DNA of 64,000 nt from Oasisia sp. SBJ-2009. Lineage: Eukaryota > Annelida > Polychaeta > Sabellida > Siboglinidae. Numbering within the stretch: the first letter of the stretch is position 1; every line of letters begins with the position of its first letter. The notes beneath the pieces are model-generated. The model searched no databases and was not told the origin of the DNA. It saw nothing but the letters and a program-made list of their open reading frames with translations. Location of the stretch: positions 13,321,181-13,385,180 of the forward strand of contig OZ024854.1 in assembly GCA_964017155.1 (NCBI GenBank). Direction: 5' to 3'. The position numbers and the translations under genes are program-made. This document shows positions 33,023 through 44,760 of this stretch, piece after piece.

Positions 33023-33445
33023 TCAAGGATCAGAACCATCCCAACATAACCTGTGGTTTGTATTATTAACAATGTCACTGTGATGTGATACCCCGCTTGC
33101 CTGTGTTGCCTTGGAGCAGTTCTCCGCAGTTCTGACTTGTCTCTGACGCTTCAGCCCACTAAGCCGCGTAGACGAGTACTTAACAAAAGACAGTGACGGG
33201 ATATAAAAAATGCACCCGTGACGATACTGAATGCCCTTAAAAGAAACCGAACCAGCATCAGCTGGAGCTGGAGAAATTTCTTCTGTCGCTATGTTGGATC
33301 TCTCTTGAACATGGGATTCTGTTTTTGTTCTGTGTTCCCGCATTAGCAATTGGGTGGAACACAACATGCTTGCCGACAATAAGGAGTGATGGCATTGCAC
33401 TGTGGATAAATGTGTCACAGAAAAGCTAATGAGATACGTTAACAT
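33023..33445 (-). other. Unassigned 140-codon open frame
   Basis: Open but without a recognisable domain; Ser/Thr/His-rich. It abuts the decayed LINE and a minisatellite. Probably not a gene; listed because it is long for unselected DNA. Confidence 0.15.
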
Positions 33446-33880
33446 TTTTGCCCATGTGGTACATGTGATATTTTAAATGTTTGCCCGTGTGGTACATGTG
33501 ATGTGTTAAAATGTTTGCCCATGTGGTACATGTGATATGTTAAAATGTTTGCCCATGTGGTACATGTGATGTGTTAAAATGTTTGCCCATGGGTACATAT
33601 GATACGTTAAAATGTTTGCCCATGTGGTACATGTGATACGTTAAAATGTTTGCCCATGTGGTACATGTGATACATTAACATGTTTGCCCATGTGGTACAT
33701 GTGATACGTTAAAATGTTTGCCCATGTGATACTTTAAAATGTGTGCTCATGTGGCACATGTGATACGTTAAAATATTTGCCCATGTGGTACTTTAAAATG
33801 TTTGCCCATGTGGTAAATGTAATACGTTAACATGTTAGTCCATGAAGTACGTGTAATACGTTAATATGTTTGACCGCGTG
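33446..33880. repeat. 34-bp minisatellite (second array)
   Basis: About 13 units of the type catgtggtacatgtgatacg followed by ttaaaatgtttgcc, with 33-34 bp spacing and a few shortened copies toward the 3' end. Each unit holds the short palindrome-like catgtggtacatg. Sequence is unrelated to the 34-bp donor array at 22 kb. Confidence 0.93.
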
Positions 33881-34431
33881 GTAGGCAGCTGGCCAATACG
33901 GTATATTACTGTTATTTAATTTTAGACGGTTTTCTTAGACTTTGCAGCTGTTTAAGCTGCCGACAAAAAGTAATTGGAACATAATCCTTTTGAGACCGCA
34001 GCAGACCTGCGGGGTCAGAATTGACTGTAATTGTCGACTTACGTTAGTTCTGTGCCTACCTCGCCAGGCACGGCAGGTGGCTGGCTGCTGGGATTTGTGT
34101 AACCACCAACGCAATGGAATATTGACTTATCTATTATAAGTAATGTATAATACATTAATTAATAAAATAAGTTGTTTATATATTAATAAGACAATAAGCA
34201 AAATACAAGGCATTTGTTATGATTGCACAGTTCGTCTGAGCATCCTAATTTTTATTTAATCAATGTAACGCATTGCTATTTTAACTTCTAATGATCTGTT
34301 TGAATTATGCTTAATTTTCATTTGATTAAAAACCATCTGACTACATAATATAATATATTATAACGAAACAAACACTGATGTATATCTACGACACAACACA
34401 ACAGTAACGTAACCCAGTAGTTTCTGACGAT

Positions 34432-34887
34432 TTGTTTCGGCAGGTGTTCCTAAATGGTACATGTTCCAGTTACAATGTGTCGCCAACTATGCACATCTCC
34501 CCGCTCACGGACACATGCAGGCCACCTGCTAGTGTTGCCGCTACCGCTGCTACCTCGCTGCTGAAGAAACGGTTTAATGGGCTTTCAACGGTCGTCTGTT
34601 GTCTCGTAATTGGCCGAAGTTGTCCGACGATATGGGACTTAGAAGACAGCCAATTGTCTCAGTGGATGTCAGCCGCAGACAGAGGCGATGATGGAACGCC
34701 GCCATTGAACAGCAATCACCGAGTGACATTTGAAAAAGCTGACAATTTGCCAGACGAACCAGGGGAAGCCGCCGCCTGCGAGTGCGCGCAGCTGAAGTCT
34801 TCGTGGCAGGTGGCGGCGCTGACGTTGTTTTTGAAGAGGCAGCGTTCTACAAGATATTACGATACGACACAGGGCGACGTATCGTAA
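34432..34887 (+). other. Unassigned 151-codon open frame, possible exon or repeat
   Basis: Follows a TTTCGGCAG acceptor-like site and is GC-richer than its surroundings. No domain was recognised. Ala/Ser/Thr-rich beginning, then an acidic stretch. It could belong to an unseen gene or a repeat; no supporting neighbours. Confidence 0.2.
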
Positions 34888-35049
34888 TCACACGCACACA
34901 CACGTCCCGGCACGCACGCACGGGTACATGTGTCTACGTCCAAATGGGATCAGAAAGGATATTATCCTATGAATAAAAAATAACACGTATACGTAAAAAA
35001 AATGCATGTACGTAAATACGTGTGTACGTAAGCACGACGCACGCGCGCA

Positions 35050-35074
35050 CGCACGCACGCATATATATATTATA

Positions 35075-35125
<51 letters not shown>
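35050..35125. repeat. (AT)n microsatellite preceded by CACG-rich run
   Basis: Simple sequence; the acgc-rich lead-in starts at about 35035. Confidence 0.9.
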
Positions 35126-35128
<3 letters not shown>

Positions 35129-35227
35129 TATGGTGTAGATAGGTGAATAAATAACTAAATAACTAAAACAAGATCCACGGTCAATTACGAATAATTCGTA
35201 AATGAGAAATGTGTTAGTGCCGAAAAC

Positions 35228-35455
35228 GGTAGTGGCTACTTGCTAACCAGTCACGTACAAATGCCCATTTTTGGTTGCACTTATGTGGAATAAGGTTTAG
35301 GGTTTGGGTTAGGTTTTGAATTAGTGTCAGTGTTAGGGGAGGGTTTAGGTCTGGGTTATGGCTAAGGTTAGTTTAAAGGTACTTTTAACAAGACTGACAT
35401 TAGGTGTTTTACATGCATTTGTACGTGAGTGGCTACCAAGAAGCGCCCTTCGCCG
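35228..35455. repeat. MITE-like foldback with telomere-like interior
   Basis: Imperfect terminal inverted repeats: ggctacttgctaaccagtca at 35234 and, reversed, tgagtggctacc near 35430, both ending in the shared cacgtacaaatgc. The interior 35290-35375 is degenerate TTAGGG-like DNA (ggtttagggtttgggttagg). Confidence 0.65.
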
Positions 35456-36436
35456 AAAATAGATTCCACAGTCATCAAAAGTTTTTAACGCGTTCGGTCA
35501 TACATGGGATCATGGTGCACACGTCCATTTCGAGGGGAATGCAGTAGATGGCGCAGTTTGTGGTTAGGTTGTTATACGCTCGTAAACAGAATCCTGCACT
35601 GGTCTACCTCTGGTCTGTCAACGCTGCCAGTCTCGCAGTGGCGACGACATCGTCGTAACTCATTTCGCGAAATATTGTTCAAAAGGATCATCTTTGGACA
35701 CGTTCAAGCTGCCTGGTGTGGTGGTTGGTTAAGTTCATATGCCAAATATGTCAGGCATACTATAACTCAACGACGGGTCAGATTAGAGTTGTTTATATAT
35801 TTACGGGTTGATGAGTGTAAGTTCCTGCTCGTTTGAGCAGGATTATGAAGGTTAAGTCTTTGCGATGTAGGTGTGGGAATATTTTAGGCCAGTTTTCACT
35901 ATACGTACAGTGGTAAATAATGCACGTGAGCCCTGTTACTAAAATAAGTATATTGTTGTACTTATAGTGTGTTCGCCTTTTACCACGCCATTCCGATTAA
36001 CACGATTCCAAGCACATTTTTACAGCTTCGCCTGCGATCGAACAGTAAAGTTTCACAGATTGCTCCAAATCGTTGACACTGCCAACATTTGCTTTTGCAC
36101 TGATATTAATTTCCTTTTGTCACTTTTTATTCTAACCCACGAATCCGACCTCCACGCCTGCCAGGTAGCGTTATCATACTGCGGACGTAGGATCAATAGC
36201 AAGTCAACTGCGACTCTACGTATACACTACGCTGTACGTATATGCTATGCTATAAGTATAATATACTACGCCCCTGTTTTATCTTGATGCCCCTGTTTTA
36301 CCTGTTTCGCTGACACTGACCGCGCTGTAAGAACAGTAATGCACGGATTTTACGTGGGACTCGTTTCAAAACAGTGATTTTAATTGTTGCACGAATAGTG
36401 CGCTTACATAAATATGAATTTCTGTCCATTTTCAAG
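35456..36436. other. Intergenic DNA, no gene recognised
   Basis: A 110-codon open frame at 35504-35836 has no recognisable domain. No other structure seen. Confidence 0.4.
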
Positions 36437-37275
36437 GGACCTTGTGCACTATGACGTCATTATCTGGGGAAGTCCTTCCGGCGCAATGCATTGTGCATTT
36501 TGTACTCGTCAAAAGTTTGTTGTGCCGCCATTATCCCGTGTTAAAAGGCCTATGTTTTTCGGGTGTCTCGCAATATCTGGCTATATCACAAACTGGCTAC
36601 CTAACAAGAAAATGTAGTTAAAAAGACTTCACGGCATATAATCAAAGTGTGTGAATCCGTCATCAAAGAGCGCCGCAACTTGTTATATTACTGGTTATGC
36701 CATTCTATTTGACAGCAAGATTCTCGTTGAAGTCAACTTGTGAAGTCACGCGTATGCCGCCAGGTTTGACAGCGCCTTCATCTTCGACTTTTTTGTGCAG
36801 CTGCGTTTTCCATATGTCTTAGTTGTTATAATTATATGATTAACTTGATGTGTAGAACCTTATTGTATAGAAATGTATCGCTTGAGGCAATTTTCTAAAG
36901 TAAAGCATAATTGTAGTATTATGTTCCAAAGCTTAGGCTAAGCCTAAGGCTAAGCCTACCTAAACAAAACTCAAAAGGCCCACAGTCGTAATTATGGCGT
37001 AAAGCCAACACTGGCAACAGCTTCAAAAATAAAATCATGATGTCATGATAAGTATGGCCCATGTGAAATTATCTGTGTAGATTTTTTTTTAATGAATTAT
37101 TGAATCAAGGTGTTGCTAAGTATAATATTGATTTCACTGTTATGTAGCATCATAATGACACAACTAAGAAATCTTCTGCCAGGTAAAAAATTCGTGTCAT
37201 TTAAAATTATTCAAGGGCAGATAACACGCACGGTATTTTTGACATAGTCATAGGCGTTTCGAGATTTAGAATTTG

Positions 37276-37327
<52 letters not shown>

Positions 37328-37505
37328 TGTAAATTGAGCAAAATAAACAAAATGATAAATATTTCAGTTATCTGTCCACATCTTGACAGAATGTCATCAC
37401 TGGGAAAACAATTGACATTTTGGTACAAAGATAACTGAGGAATATGTAAATGGTCATGCCAGAATTTGCTTAGCAAAAGTAATACTATGTAAACATTTCA
37501 GGTAT

Positions 37506-37876
37506 GTGTGTGTACGTAAGGTCACTTCTCCTGCATTTTACAACTGGACAGACACTCTTTCAGATATCCCACAGAAATTTAACTATACACACATGTATGA
37601 ATATCTGATGAAGAGAGAAGTGATTGTTTTATCAACAGATGGAGTCATTATCGATAATGTCATGTTGCAAGTGGCAGAAAAACCACTGCAGAGTGTCTTT
37701 GTATGGCAGGGCGTGCAGCCAAATGCAACCATGTAGGAGCAATCTTGTTTGCCCTAGTCGAGTTCTGGGAATATCAGATGAAGACTAGCTGCACAGGACA
37801 ACATCAGCACTGGCATCTGCCCTCTAGAATAAGCAAAAAGAGGACAAAGCCCCAGATAATTGGTGAGATAATGTGA
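37506..37876 (+). pseudogene. SWIM zinc-finger protein fragment in foldback core
   Basis: The first frame (37506-37735) reads FYNWTDTLSDIPQKFNYTHM and YEYLMKR. The next frame, 37694-37876, reads CLCMAGRAAKCNHVGAILFA and then SCTGQHQHWHLP and RTKPQIIGEI. The CxC(8)CxH spacing with following HVGALLFAL is the SWIM zinc finger found in multi-copy animal proteins that also carry a YqaJ-type nuclease. The nuclease is not present here. At least one frameshift, near 37690, separates the two parts. Confidence 0.72.
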
Positions 37877-37979
37877 AAGTATACTATCCATAATAATTAT
37901 AGTGATCATGGTTTTTCTAGGTTTCTAAGATACTGAATGAAAATATACTACAAGGATTAATGAATATATTTATTTGATT

Positions 37980-38060
37980 GTGTGTAGTTAAATTTCTGCG
38001 GGATATCTGAAAGAGTGTCTGTCCAGTTGTAAAATGCCGGAGAAGTAACCTTACGTATTC
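37980..38060 (-). repeat. Inverted duplicate of part of the SWIM-protein coding segment
   Basis: This 81-bp piece is the reverse complement of 37513-37593 with a handful of substitutions; it would encode the same FYNWTDTLSDIPQKFNY on the minus strand. It forms an inner stem enclosing the zinc-finger coding loop. Confidence 0.88.
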
Positions 38061-38768
38061 TGTTATCCACATAACTTTGCACAAAGTCATAAGCCAAAGT
38101 CCGAATCAACGATGTATTTAGAAAAGCTATTGGTCATGAGACATTTTACTCTGAAACATCCATACAGCTAAAGTCACATTAACAGAATGCATTTGTAAAC
38201 TTATAGGTATAATGTATGCAAAAGTATTGTAAGTGTAAGTAACTGCAACAGAAAAGGTTAGAGTCACTGACTCACTGTATTGATTAGTATACAGCCCTGA
38301 ATAAAATTGTGGGAGGATTAATTGCATAAAAAGGTGAATATGAAGCGTTGTGAGTGTAATGACTACAAACTCCCATTTGAACTTGAAGTACTGCTTTACA
38401 AGATATTTTCTTTAGTTACCTTTTCACGAGACATACTTTTGATTCAGATATAGAGGCAGACAACCCACGTGTGCATAGCCACCTATGCAGGTCGTCCGGA
38501 AGATTATCCTCCACATTTCGCACCTTTTACATCTTTTTAACTAAACTGTCCATCTGTCATATTCTGTAAAAAATGTGGTAGAACACACATACCTGAAATG
38601 TTTACATAGTTTTACTTTTGCTAACAACATTCTGGCATGACCATTTACATATTCCTCAGTTATCTTTGTACCAAACTGTCAATTGTTTTCCCAGTGTCAG
38701 TGATGACATTCTGTCAAGATGTGGACAGATACCTGAAATATTTATCAATTTATTTATTTTGTTACAAC

Positions 38769-38810
<42 letters not shown>

Positions 38811-39342
38811 CATTATCATAAACCAAACAGTACCTACAATACAAGATATTAAAATGACAAATTATAAATCTCGAAACGCCTATAACAATGTCAAAAATAC
38901 CGTGCGTGTTATCTGCCCTTGAATAATTTTAAATGACACGGATTTTTGACCTGGCAGAAGATTTCCTAGTTGTGTCATTATGGTGCTACATAACATAACA
39001 GTGAAATCAATATTATACTAAGCAACACCTTGATTCAGTAATTCATAACAATTAAATCTACACAGATAATTTCACATGGGCCATATTTATCATCATATCT
39101 TGATTTTATTTTTGAAGCTGTTGCCAGTGTTGGTTTTACGCCATAATTACGACTGTGGGCCTTTTGAGTTTTGTTTAGGTAGGCTTAGCCTAAGCTTTGG
39201 AACATAATACTACAATTATACTTTAGAAAATTGCCTCAAGCGATTCATTTCTATACAATAAGGTTCTACACATCAAGTTAATCATATAATTACAACAACG
39301 AAGACATGGAAAACGCAGCTGCACAAAAAAGTCGAAGATGAA

Positions 39343-42300
39343 ACAAATCCTGGAATTATGCACAGAAATAGATCACAACTTCACAGAAACAGACATCATG
39401 CACATGGAAATCCATAGACTTGGAAAATTAAGCGAAGATACAAGCAATCCCAGACCAGTTCAGATCAAATTTCCAAACAGTGACAATAAACGTTCTATCC
39501 TGAGAAATGTCCACCGACTGAAAAACAATGAAAAATTTTGAAACATAAAAATAGACCATGACAGAACAAAACAAGAAAGAGAGGAATCAAAAAAACTATT
39601 TGAAGAAGCAAAGAGACAGGAAGCAGCTGATCAGTCGGGGGAATACATATACAGAGTCAGGGGTCCACCATGGGAAAGAAAAATAAGAAAGATAAGGAAA
39701 ACACAATAAACACTAGACACCCGCAAAAAATGCAGACAGAAAGGTAAACACAATAAATGAAAATTCTGAAATGAACAATATCCTGTGTTTCTATACAAAT
39801 GCAGATCAACTAAGAAATAAATTGAATCAATTTGAAAGAAGAATTGAAGAATGAAAACCCCACATAATTGCTATAAACGAGGTAAAACCCAAAATGCAAT
39901 GTAACAATCCCAGAATTTTCCATAAAAGGATATACCATGTTCACCAAAAACATTGAATCTAGTGAAGGTAGAGGTAGCATAATTTATACAATTAATACCC
40001 TACAGGCAGAACAAATAAATATTCTCACAACGTTTAAAGAATGCTTATTTATAGATGTCAAACTTAAAAACAAAACAAAACAAAACTACTATTTGGATGT
40101 TTGTATAGAAGTGATGGGGGGGGGGGGGGGGACAGAGGAAAATAACACTGAACTCCTAAATATGATTGGGTCAGTGTCCAAACTTAAATATACACATATT
40201 GTACTCACAGGTGATTACAATCTACCAGATATAAACTGGGATCTTTGGACAACCAAATCAGAAAACCCAAATAATATACCTTTTAAATTCATCGAATGTC
40301 TCGGGGACAACTTTATGTTCCAACATGTTAAAAAACCAACTAGAGGAAGAGGGATAAATAAGTCAAATCTCTTAGATTTAATCTTATCAAATGAGGAAGA
40401 CAATATAGATGAAATTAAATACTTTAGCCCTTTGGGTAAAAGTGATCACAGTGTCATCAGATTTAACATTCTCTGCAATGTCGCCATAAACAATTATACA
40501 AAAAAGAGAAAGCTTTTCAACATGGCTAATTATGATGAAATGAGGACCGACCTCGCACACATAAACTGGGAAGATGAATTCAGACTTTGTAAGGACAATG
40601 TAAATGATCAATGGGAGATCCTTAAAACAATATTACATACATTAGAGGATAAATATGTACCTCAAAAGGAAGTCACAAGTAATAGAAAGGGAAACTTCCC
40701 TTTAAACGCTAACACCAGAAAGCTAATCAGACGTAAACATAGACTATGGACAAGATATATGGAGACCAGGGATGGGACAAAGTATCTAGAATACTGCAAA
40801 AGTAGAAATAAACTCAGAGCATTAACAAGAAAGCTCCGAAAGGAGTTTGAATGAAACTTAGCAAACCAGACAAAGAAAAACCCAAAAGTATTCTGGCGAT
40901 ACTACAAATCCAAAACTACAATCAAACAAGGAATCGGTGAATTAAACACAGATTACACAGATTCAAAATCACAAACAACAACAAAAGATGAAGAAAAAGC
41001 AAATATATTTGCAGACTACTTCTCTAGTGTCTTTACTACAGAACAGCCAGGGTATATTCCAACTATGCCCACAGTTAACAACAAAACAGAAATGGATAAA
41101 TTAACTATAACTGAAAACACTATATTATCAATTTTAAAAGAACTTAACATTAGTAAATCACCTGGTCCTGACGAAATAAGCACTAGGCTACTAATGGAGC
41201 TGTCAGATGTAATTTGTCACCCTCTGTGTAAAATATTTGAAACATCGATAAAAACATCTTGTATTCCTGATGATTGGAAGGATGCAAAGATATCAGCAAT
41301 CTACAAAAATGGAAATAAAAAATTAGCCAGTAATTACCGTCCAATAAGTCTAACAAGCATAGTCTGCAAATGTATGGAAAAAATAGTCAGAAATCACATT
41401 ACCAGTTATATGAAAGAAAATGGTCTTTTCAGTCCAAAACAGTAAGGCTTTATTTCTGGCAGTTCTACAGTCTTACAACTAATAACAAGACTAGATACAT
41501 GGACCTATGAAATAGACAGAGGACACCACACAGATGTTATATACATGGACTTTAAAAAGGCCTTCGACACTGTACAGTCTAAATATTAGTAAAGAAATAG
41601 TAAACTGGATAGAGGCTTTCATCTCAAACAGAAGACAAAAGGTGGCAGTAAATGGAAAAGAGTCGAATTGGCATGATGTAACATCTGGAATACCGCAGGG
41701 AACAGTCCTAGGACCTTTACTCTTTGTTTTATACATAAACGACTTACCAGACCTTACTCAATCTGACACATTTCTATTTGCTGATGATATTAAAATATTT
41801 AGATCCATAATAAATACCAATGACCAAGATATACTACAACAGGACATAACCACCATAGAAAAATGGAGTCATGATTGGATGCTTACACTACACCCAGATA
41901 AATGTACACATATGGAAATTGGAAAAAATAATGTAGGTGAACATCAATACTACACAACAATGAACAATGTCACAAAAACAATAGACACACATGATAAACA
42001 AAAAGACCTAGGGGTAACCTTTGACTCAAAACTCACATTTGATCAACATATAAGCCAAGTGGTAAACAAGGCAACTAAAATGACCAAAATAATTAGAAGA
42101 ACCTTCCAATTTCTAGATAAACATACTTTTTGCCACTCTACAAAACAATGGTTAGATCACACCTAGACTATGCTATGGCAGTATGGCACCCATATAAAAT
42201 AAAACACAAAATTGCCTTAGAAAATATTCAGAGAAGAGCCACTAAAGAATTACCAGGTATGAGGGACCTATCATATAGAAAAACTCAAATTGCTTAAACT

Positions 42301-42784
42301 ACCTACATTAGCATATCGAAGATTAAGAGGAGACATGATAGAAGTCTATAGAATAATACACAACATTTATGACCACGAATCTGTACCACATCTGTTGAAA
42401 AACAATGAGATATCACAAAGAACAGGAAACAGAGGACATTCTCTAAAACTATTCACACAAAGAGCCAAACTAAACTTAAGAAAAAATGTATTTCCAATTC
42501 GAATTACCGAACCATGGAATAGTCTCCCTGACATAGTGGTAACAGCAAAATCTCTAAATTCATTTAAAACACGACTAGACAAATTTTGGTATAACCAGGA
42601 TATTTTATATGACTTCGAAGCACCGTTAAGAATTACTAACAATAGAACCGGAACACGTGATTTAATATTAATAGATAATGAAAATGAAGAGCTGATCATA
42701 GAGGAACACAGAATCCTGCGATCAGAACCGTCCTAAGGTATCCTAAGGTATCCTAAGGCTAAGCCAAGGTAAGGTAGGTAAGGT
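39343..42784 (+). mobile_element. Non-LTR retrotransposon (CR1/jockey-like), 5' truncated, inserted in the foldback arm
   Basis: Starts within ORF1 (frame 39343-39540, HMEIHRLGKL and RPVQIKF, an RRM-like ORF1 end). ORF2 endonuclease: YTNADQLRNKL, HIIAINEVKP, then VLTGDYNLPDINWD, KSDHSVIRF. Reverse transcriptase: SPGPDEISTRLL, DDWKDAKISAIYKNG, NYRPISLTSIV, YMDFKKAFDTV, SGIPQGTVLGPLLFVLYIND, LFADDIKIF. Inactivated by stops at 39853, 40852 and 41443, a deletion near 41575 and frameshifts near 42165. The 3' end is a stutter of ggtatcctaa/ggtaaggta. ATGAA at 39338-39342 and 42785-42789 is the probable target-site duplication. Confidence 0.88.
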
Positions 42785-43144
42785 ATGAAGGCGCTGTCAA
42801 ACTTGGCGGCATACGCGTGACTTCACAAGTTGACTTCAACGAGAATCTTGCTGTCAAATAGTATGGCATAACCAGTAAATATAATAAGTTGCGGCGCTCT
42901 TTGATGACGGATTCACACACTTTGATTATATGCCGTGAAGTCTTTTTCACTACATTTTCTTGTTAGGTAGCCAGTTTGTGATATAGCCAGATCTTGCGAG
43001 ACACCCGAAAAACACAGGCCTTTTAACACGGGATAATGGCGGCACAACAACATTTTGACGAGTACAAAATATCCACAATGCATTGCGGAGGGAACTCCGT
43101 CGCTATAGTGCACAAGGTCCATTGTTTCCGCGCTCCGGAACATG

Positions 43145-43255
43145 GCACACGATAATCCAACGTATTGCATCATTTGTGACGCGATACGTATTGCATCATT
43201 TGTAACGCGATACGTATTGCATCGTTTGTGACGCAATACGTATTGCATCACGTAT
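43145..43255. repeat. 26-bp minisatellite
   Basis: About four units of acgtattgcatcatttgtga plus cgcgat, immediately outside the right end of the foldback element. Confidence 0.85.
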
Positions 43256-43930
43256 CGTTCCGTTTCTGTGCTTATGTTATGCAATTTATGCTTCATGCTA
43301 CGTGACGAGTGTTCCGCTTGAAACAAACACAACGTGTGACATCACGTGTTACGTAACAGAAGTTCTGTACTAAATGTTACGTGACAGAAACAGTGCTCTA
43401 TATTTGGCAACTGAACAGGTCAGATAAATCCAGAGTGCTTTAATTCGATATGGACGTGCGCATCGGAAAGGTTAAATGTTAGCGGCATATGTTAGCTCCG
43501 TAAATGTGAATCAGTTGCTATCTCCCTCATCTCTGTTCATAATTGGCCAAAAAGAATGAACAGACATTTCTATTCTTTTTGGTTGGGCTTCCCTTTCTTA
43601 TCCAGATGTTCTCCTTAATTCAGCGTGTGTCTGTCCGTTTCTTTGTCCGCCACCACGGCACTCTCCAAGTCTCTCCTAGTTGGTCCTGGCAGCATGATCT
43701 GCTAACGGCGACCTCTGTCTTCTACTGGTGCTGGTCCTTTTCTTTCCTCGTGTGAAACATCTGGTTGTGTTCGTCTCAGCGTCAGTCTTTTATGTTCTTC
43801 AAATGTTGTGTCACATGTTCTCCCCGTTTTTCTAATATAGATGTTTTTTGTGCAGCTCTAACTGTAGATTCCGTTTTCACAATTCCTTACACGAAGGTAC
43901 GATTTAATATGATTTAAAGCCATTTCAACT

Positions 43931-43936
<6 letters not shown>
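43256..43936. other. Intergenic DNA, no gene recognised
   Basis: Nothing recognised except a weakly LINE-like GLPFLIQMFSLIQRVSVRF-type frame at 43588, which I could not place. Confidence 0.35.

Positions 43937-44025
<89 letters not shown>
43937..44025. repeat. (TA)n microsatellite
   Basis: Simple repeat directly 5' of an RTE-type LINE fragment. Confidence 0.95.
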
Positions 44026-44027
<2 letters not shown>

Positions 44028-44066
44028 ACACGAAATACAACAAAAACTCAAATACTGACGAATGTG

Positions 44067-44760
44067 AAAACCAGGGTCTGATGATGAACAAGTCGAAGAC
44101 AAAGGACAAAGATGATAATGGAAAACGCCAGACCAATATATATCCACAACACTCAGATCGAGAACGTTGAAAGCTACGTCACCTGGGATAGAGACACAGC
44201 ACCAGAGACAACATCCAAGAATAGGAGATTCAAACAAGAATCACGACTGGATGGATAGCATTCGCCTAGCACGGCGACATCTTCAAGGGTCACACTAGAG
44301 CATGCTTGAAGAGACAAGTCTGCAACTCATGCGTACTTCCAGCAATGGCATACGGAGCGGAAACATGGGCACTCACCACCCAAGCAAAGAACAACTAACC
44401 GACGCGCAAACAAAAGTGAAAAAGAGTATCTTAAACGTCACATACCTGGACAGAAAAACAAACATCTGGGTAAGAGAAAAGACAAAGGTCACAGACGTGA
44501 TACAACTACTCTGAAGACGGAAGTGGACATGACCAGGAAACGTCAGCAGAATACGAGATAACCGATAGACACGGCGTGTCATCACCTGGAAACCTTACTA
44601 AAGGAAACGACCTAGAAGAAGACCGGCGAGACGTTGGAGAGACGAACTAGTGACTACAGGAAGGGTACCATCTGATAGGCAGATGGGAAAAGCAGCATGC
44701 TGAGACCTTCGCCCAACCATGGGACACTATGGCTGCACAATTGTCGCAACATTTCATATA
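44067..44760 (+). mobile_element. RTE-type LINE 3' fragment
   Basis: In shifting frames: MNKSKTKDKDDN, QIENVESYV, then SNGIRSGNMGTHHPSKEQL, KKSILNVTYLDRKTNIWVRE and KTKVTDVI, NVSRIRDNR, RRRPARRWRDELV and QPWDTMAAQ. This is the C-terminal part of an RTE-class ORF2 (YGxETW, DRKTNxWVR, RxRxRPxxRW, AQPRDTxA). Stops and frameshifts; 5' truncated beside (TA)n. Confidence 0.85.

Larger units (their letters stand above)
36437..43120. mobile_element. Foldback element with ~1.1-kb inverted arms and SWIM zinc-finger core
   Basis: The left arm, about 36437-37512, is reverse-complementary (a few per cent diverged, with small indels) to 38583-39342 plus 42790-43120. The right arm is split by a LINE. Both outer ends start ggaccttgtgcactat. 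Both arms contain an (AT)n tract at equivalent places (37279-37325 and 38771-38807). Without the LINE the element is about 3.2 kb. The central part, 37513-38582, encodes a broken SWIM zinc-finger protein. No transposase or clear target-site duplication was recognised, so its class (foldback, or derivative of a DNA transposon) is open. Confidence 0.82.

Noticed and set aside
33446..33880. CRISPR-like array of 34-bp direct repeats
   Set aside because: Units are contiguous with no unique spacers, and the window is clearly eukaryotic. The same holds for the 22-kb and 27-kb arrays.
35290..35375. Interstitial telomere from a chromosome fusion
   Set aside because: The TTAGGG-like units are degenerate, short and enclosed by inverted repeats, so a small mobile element is the simpler explanation.
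35504..35836. 110-codon open frame as a gene
   Set aside because: No domain, no splice context, Arg/Trp/Ser-rich composition typical of chance frames.
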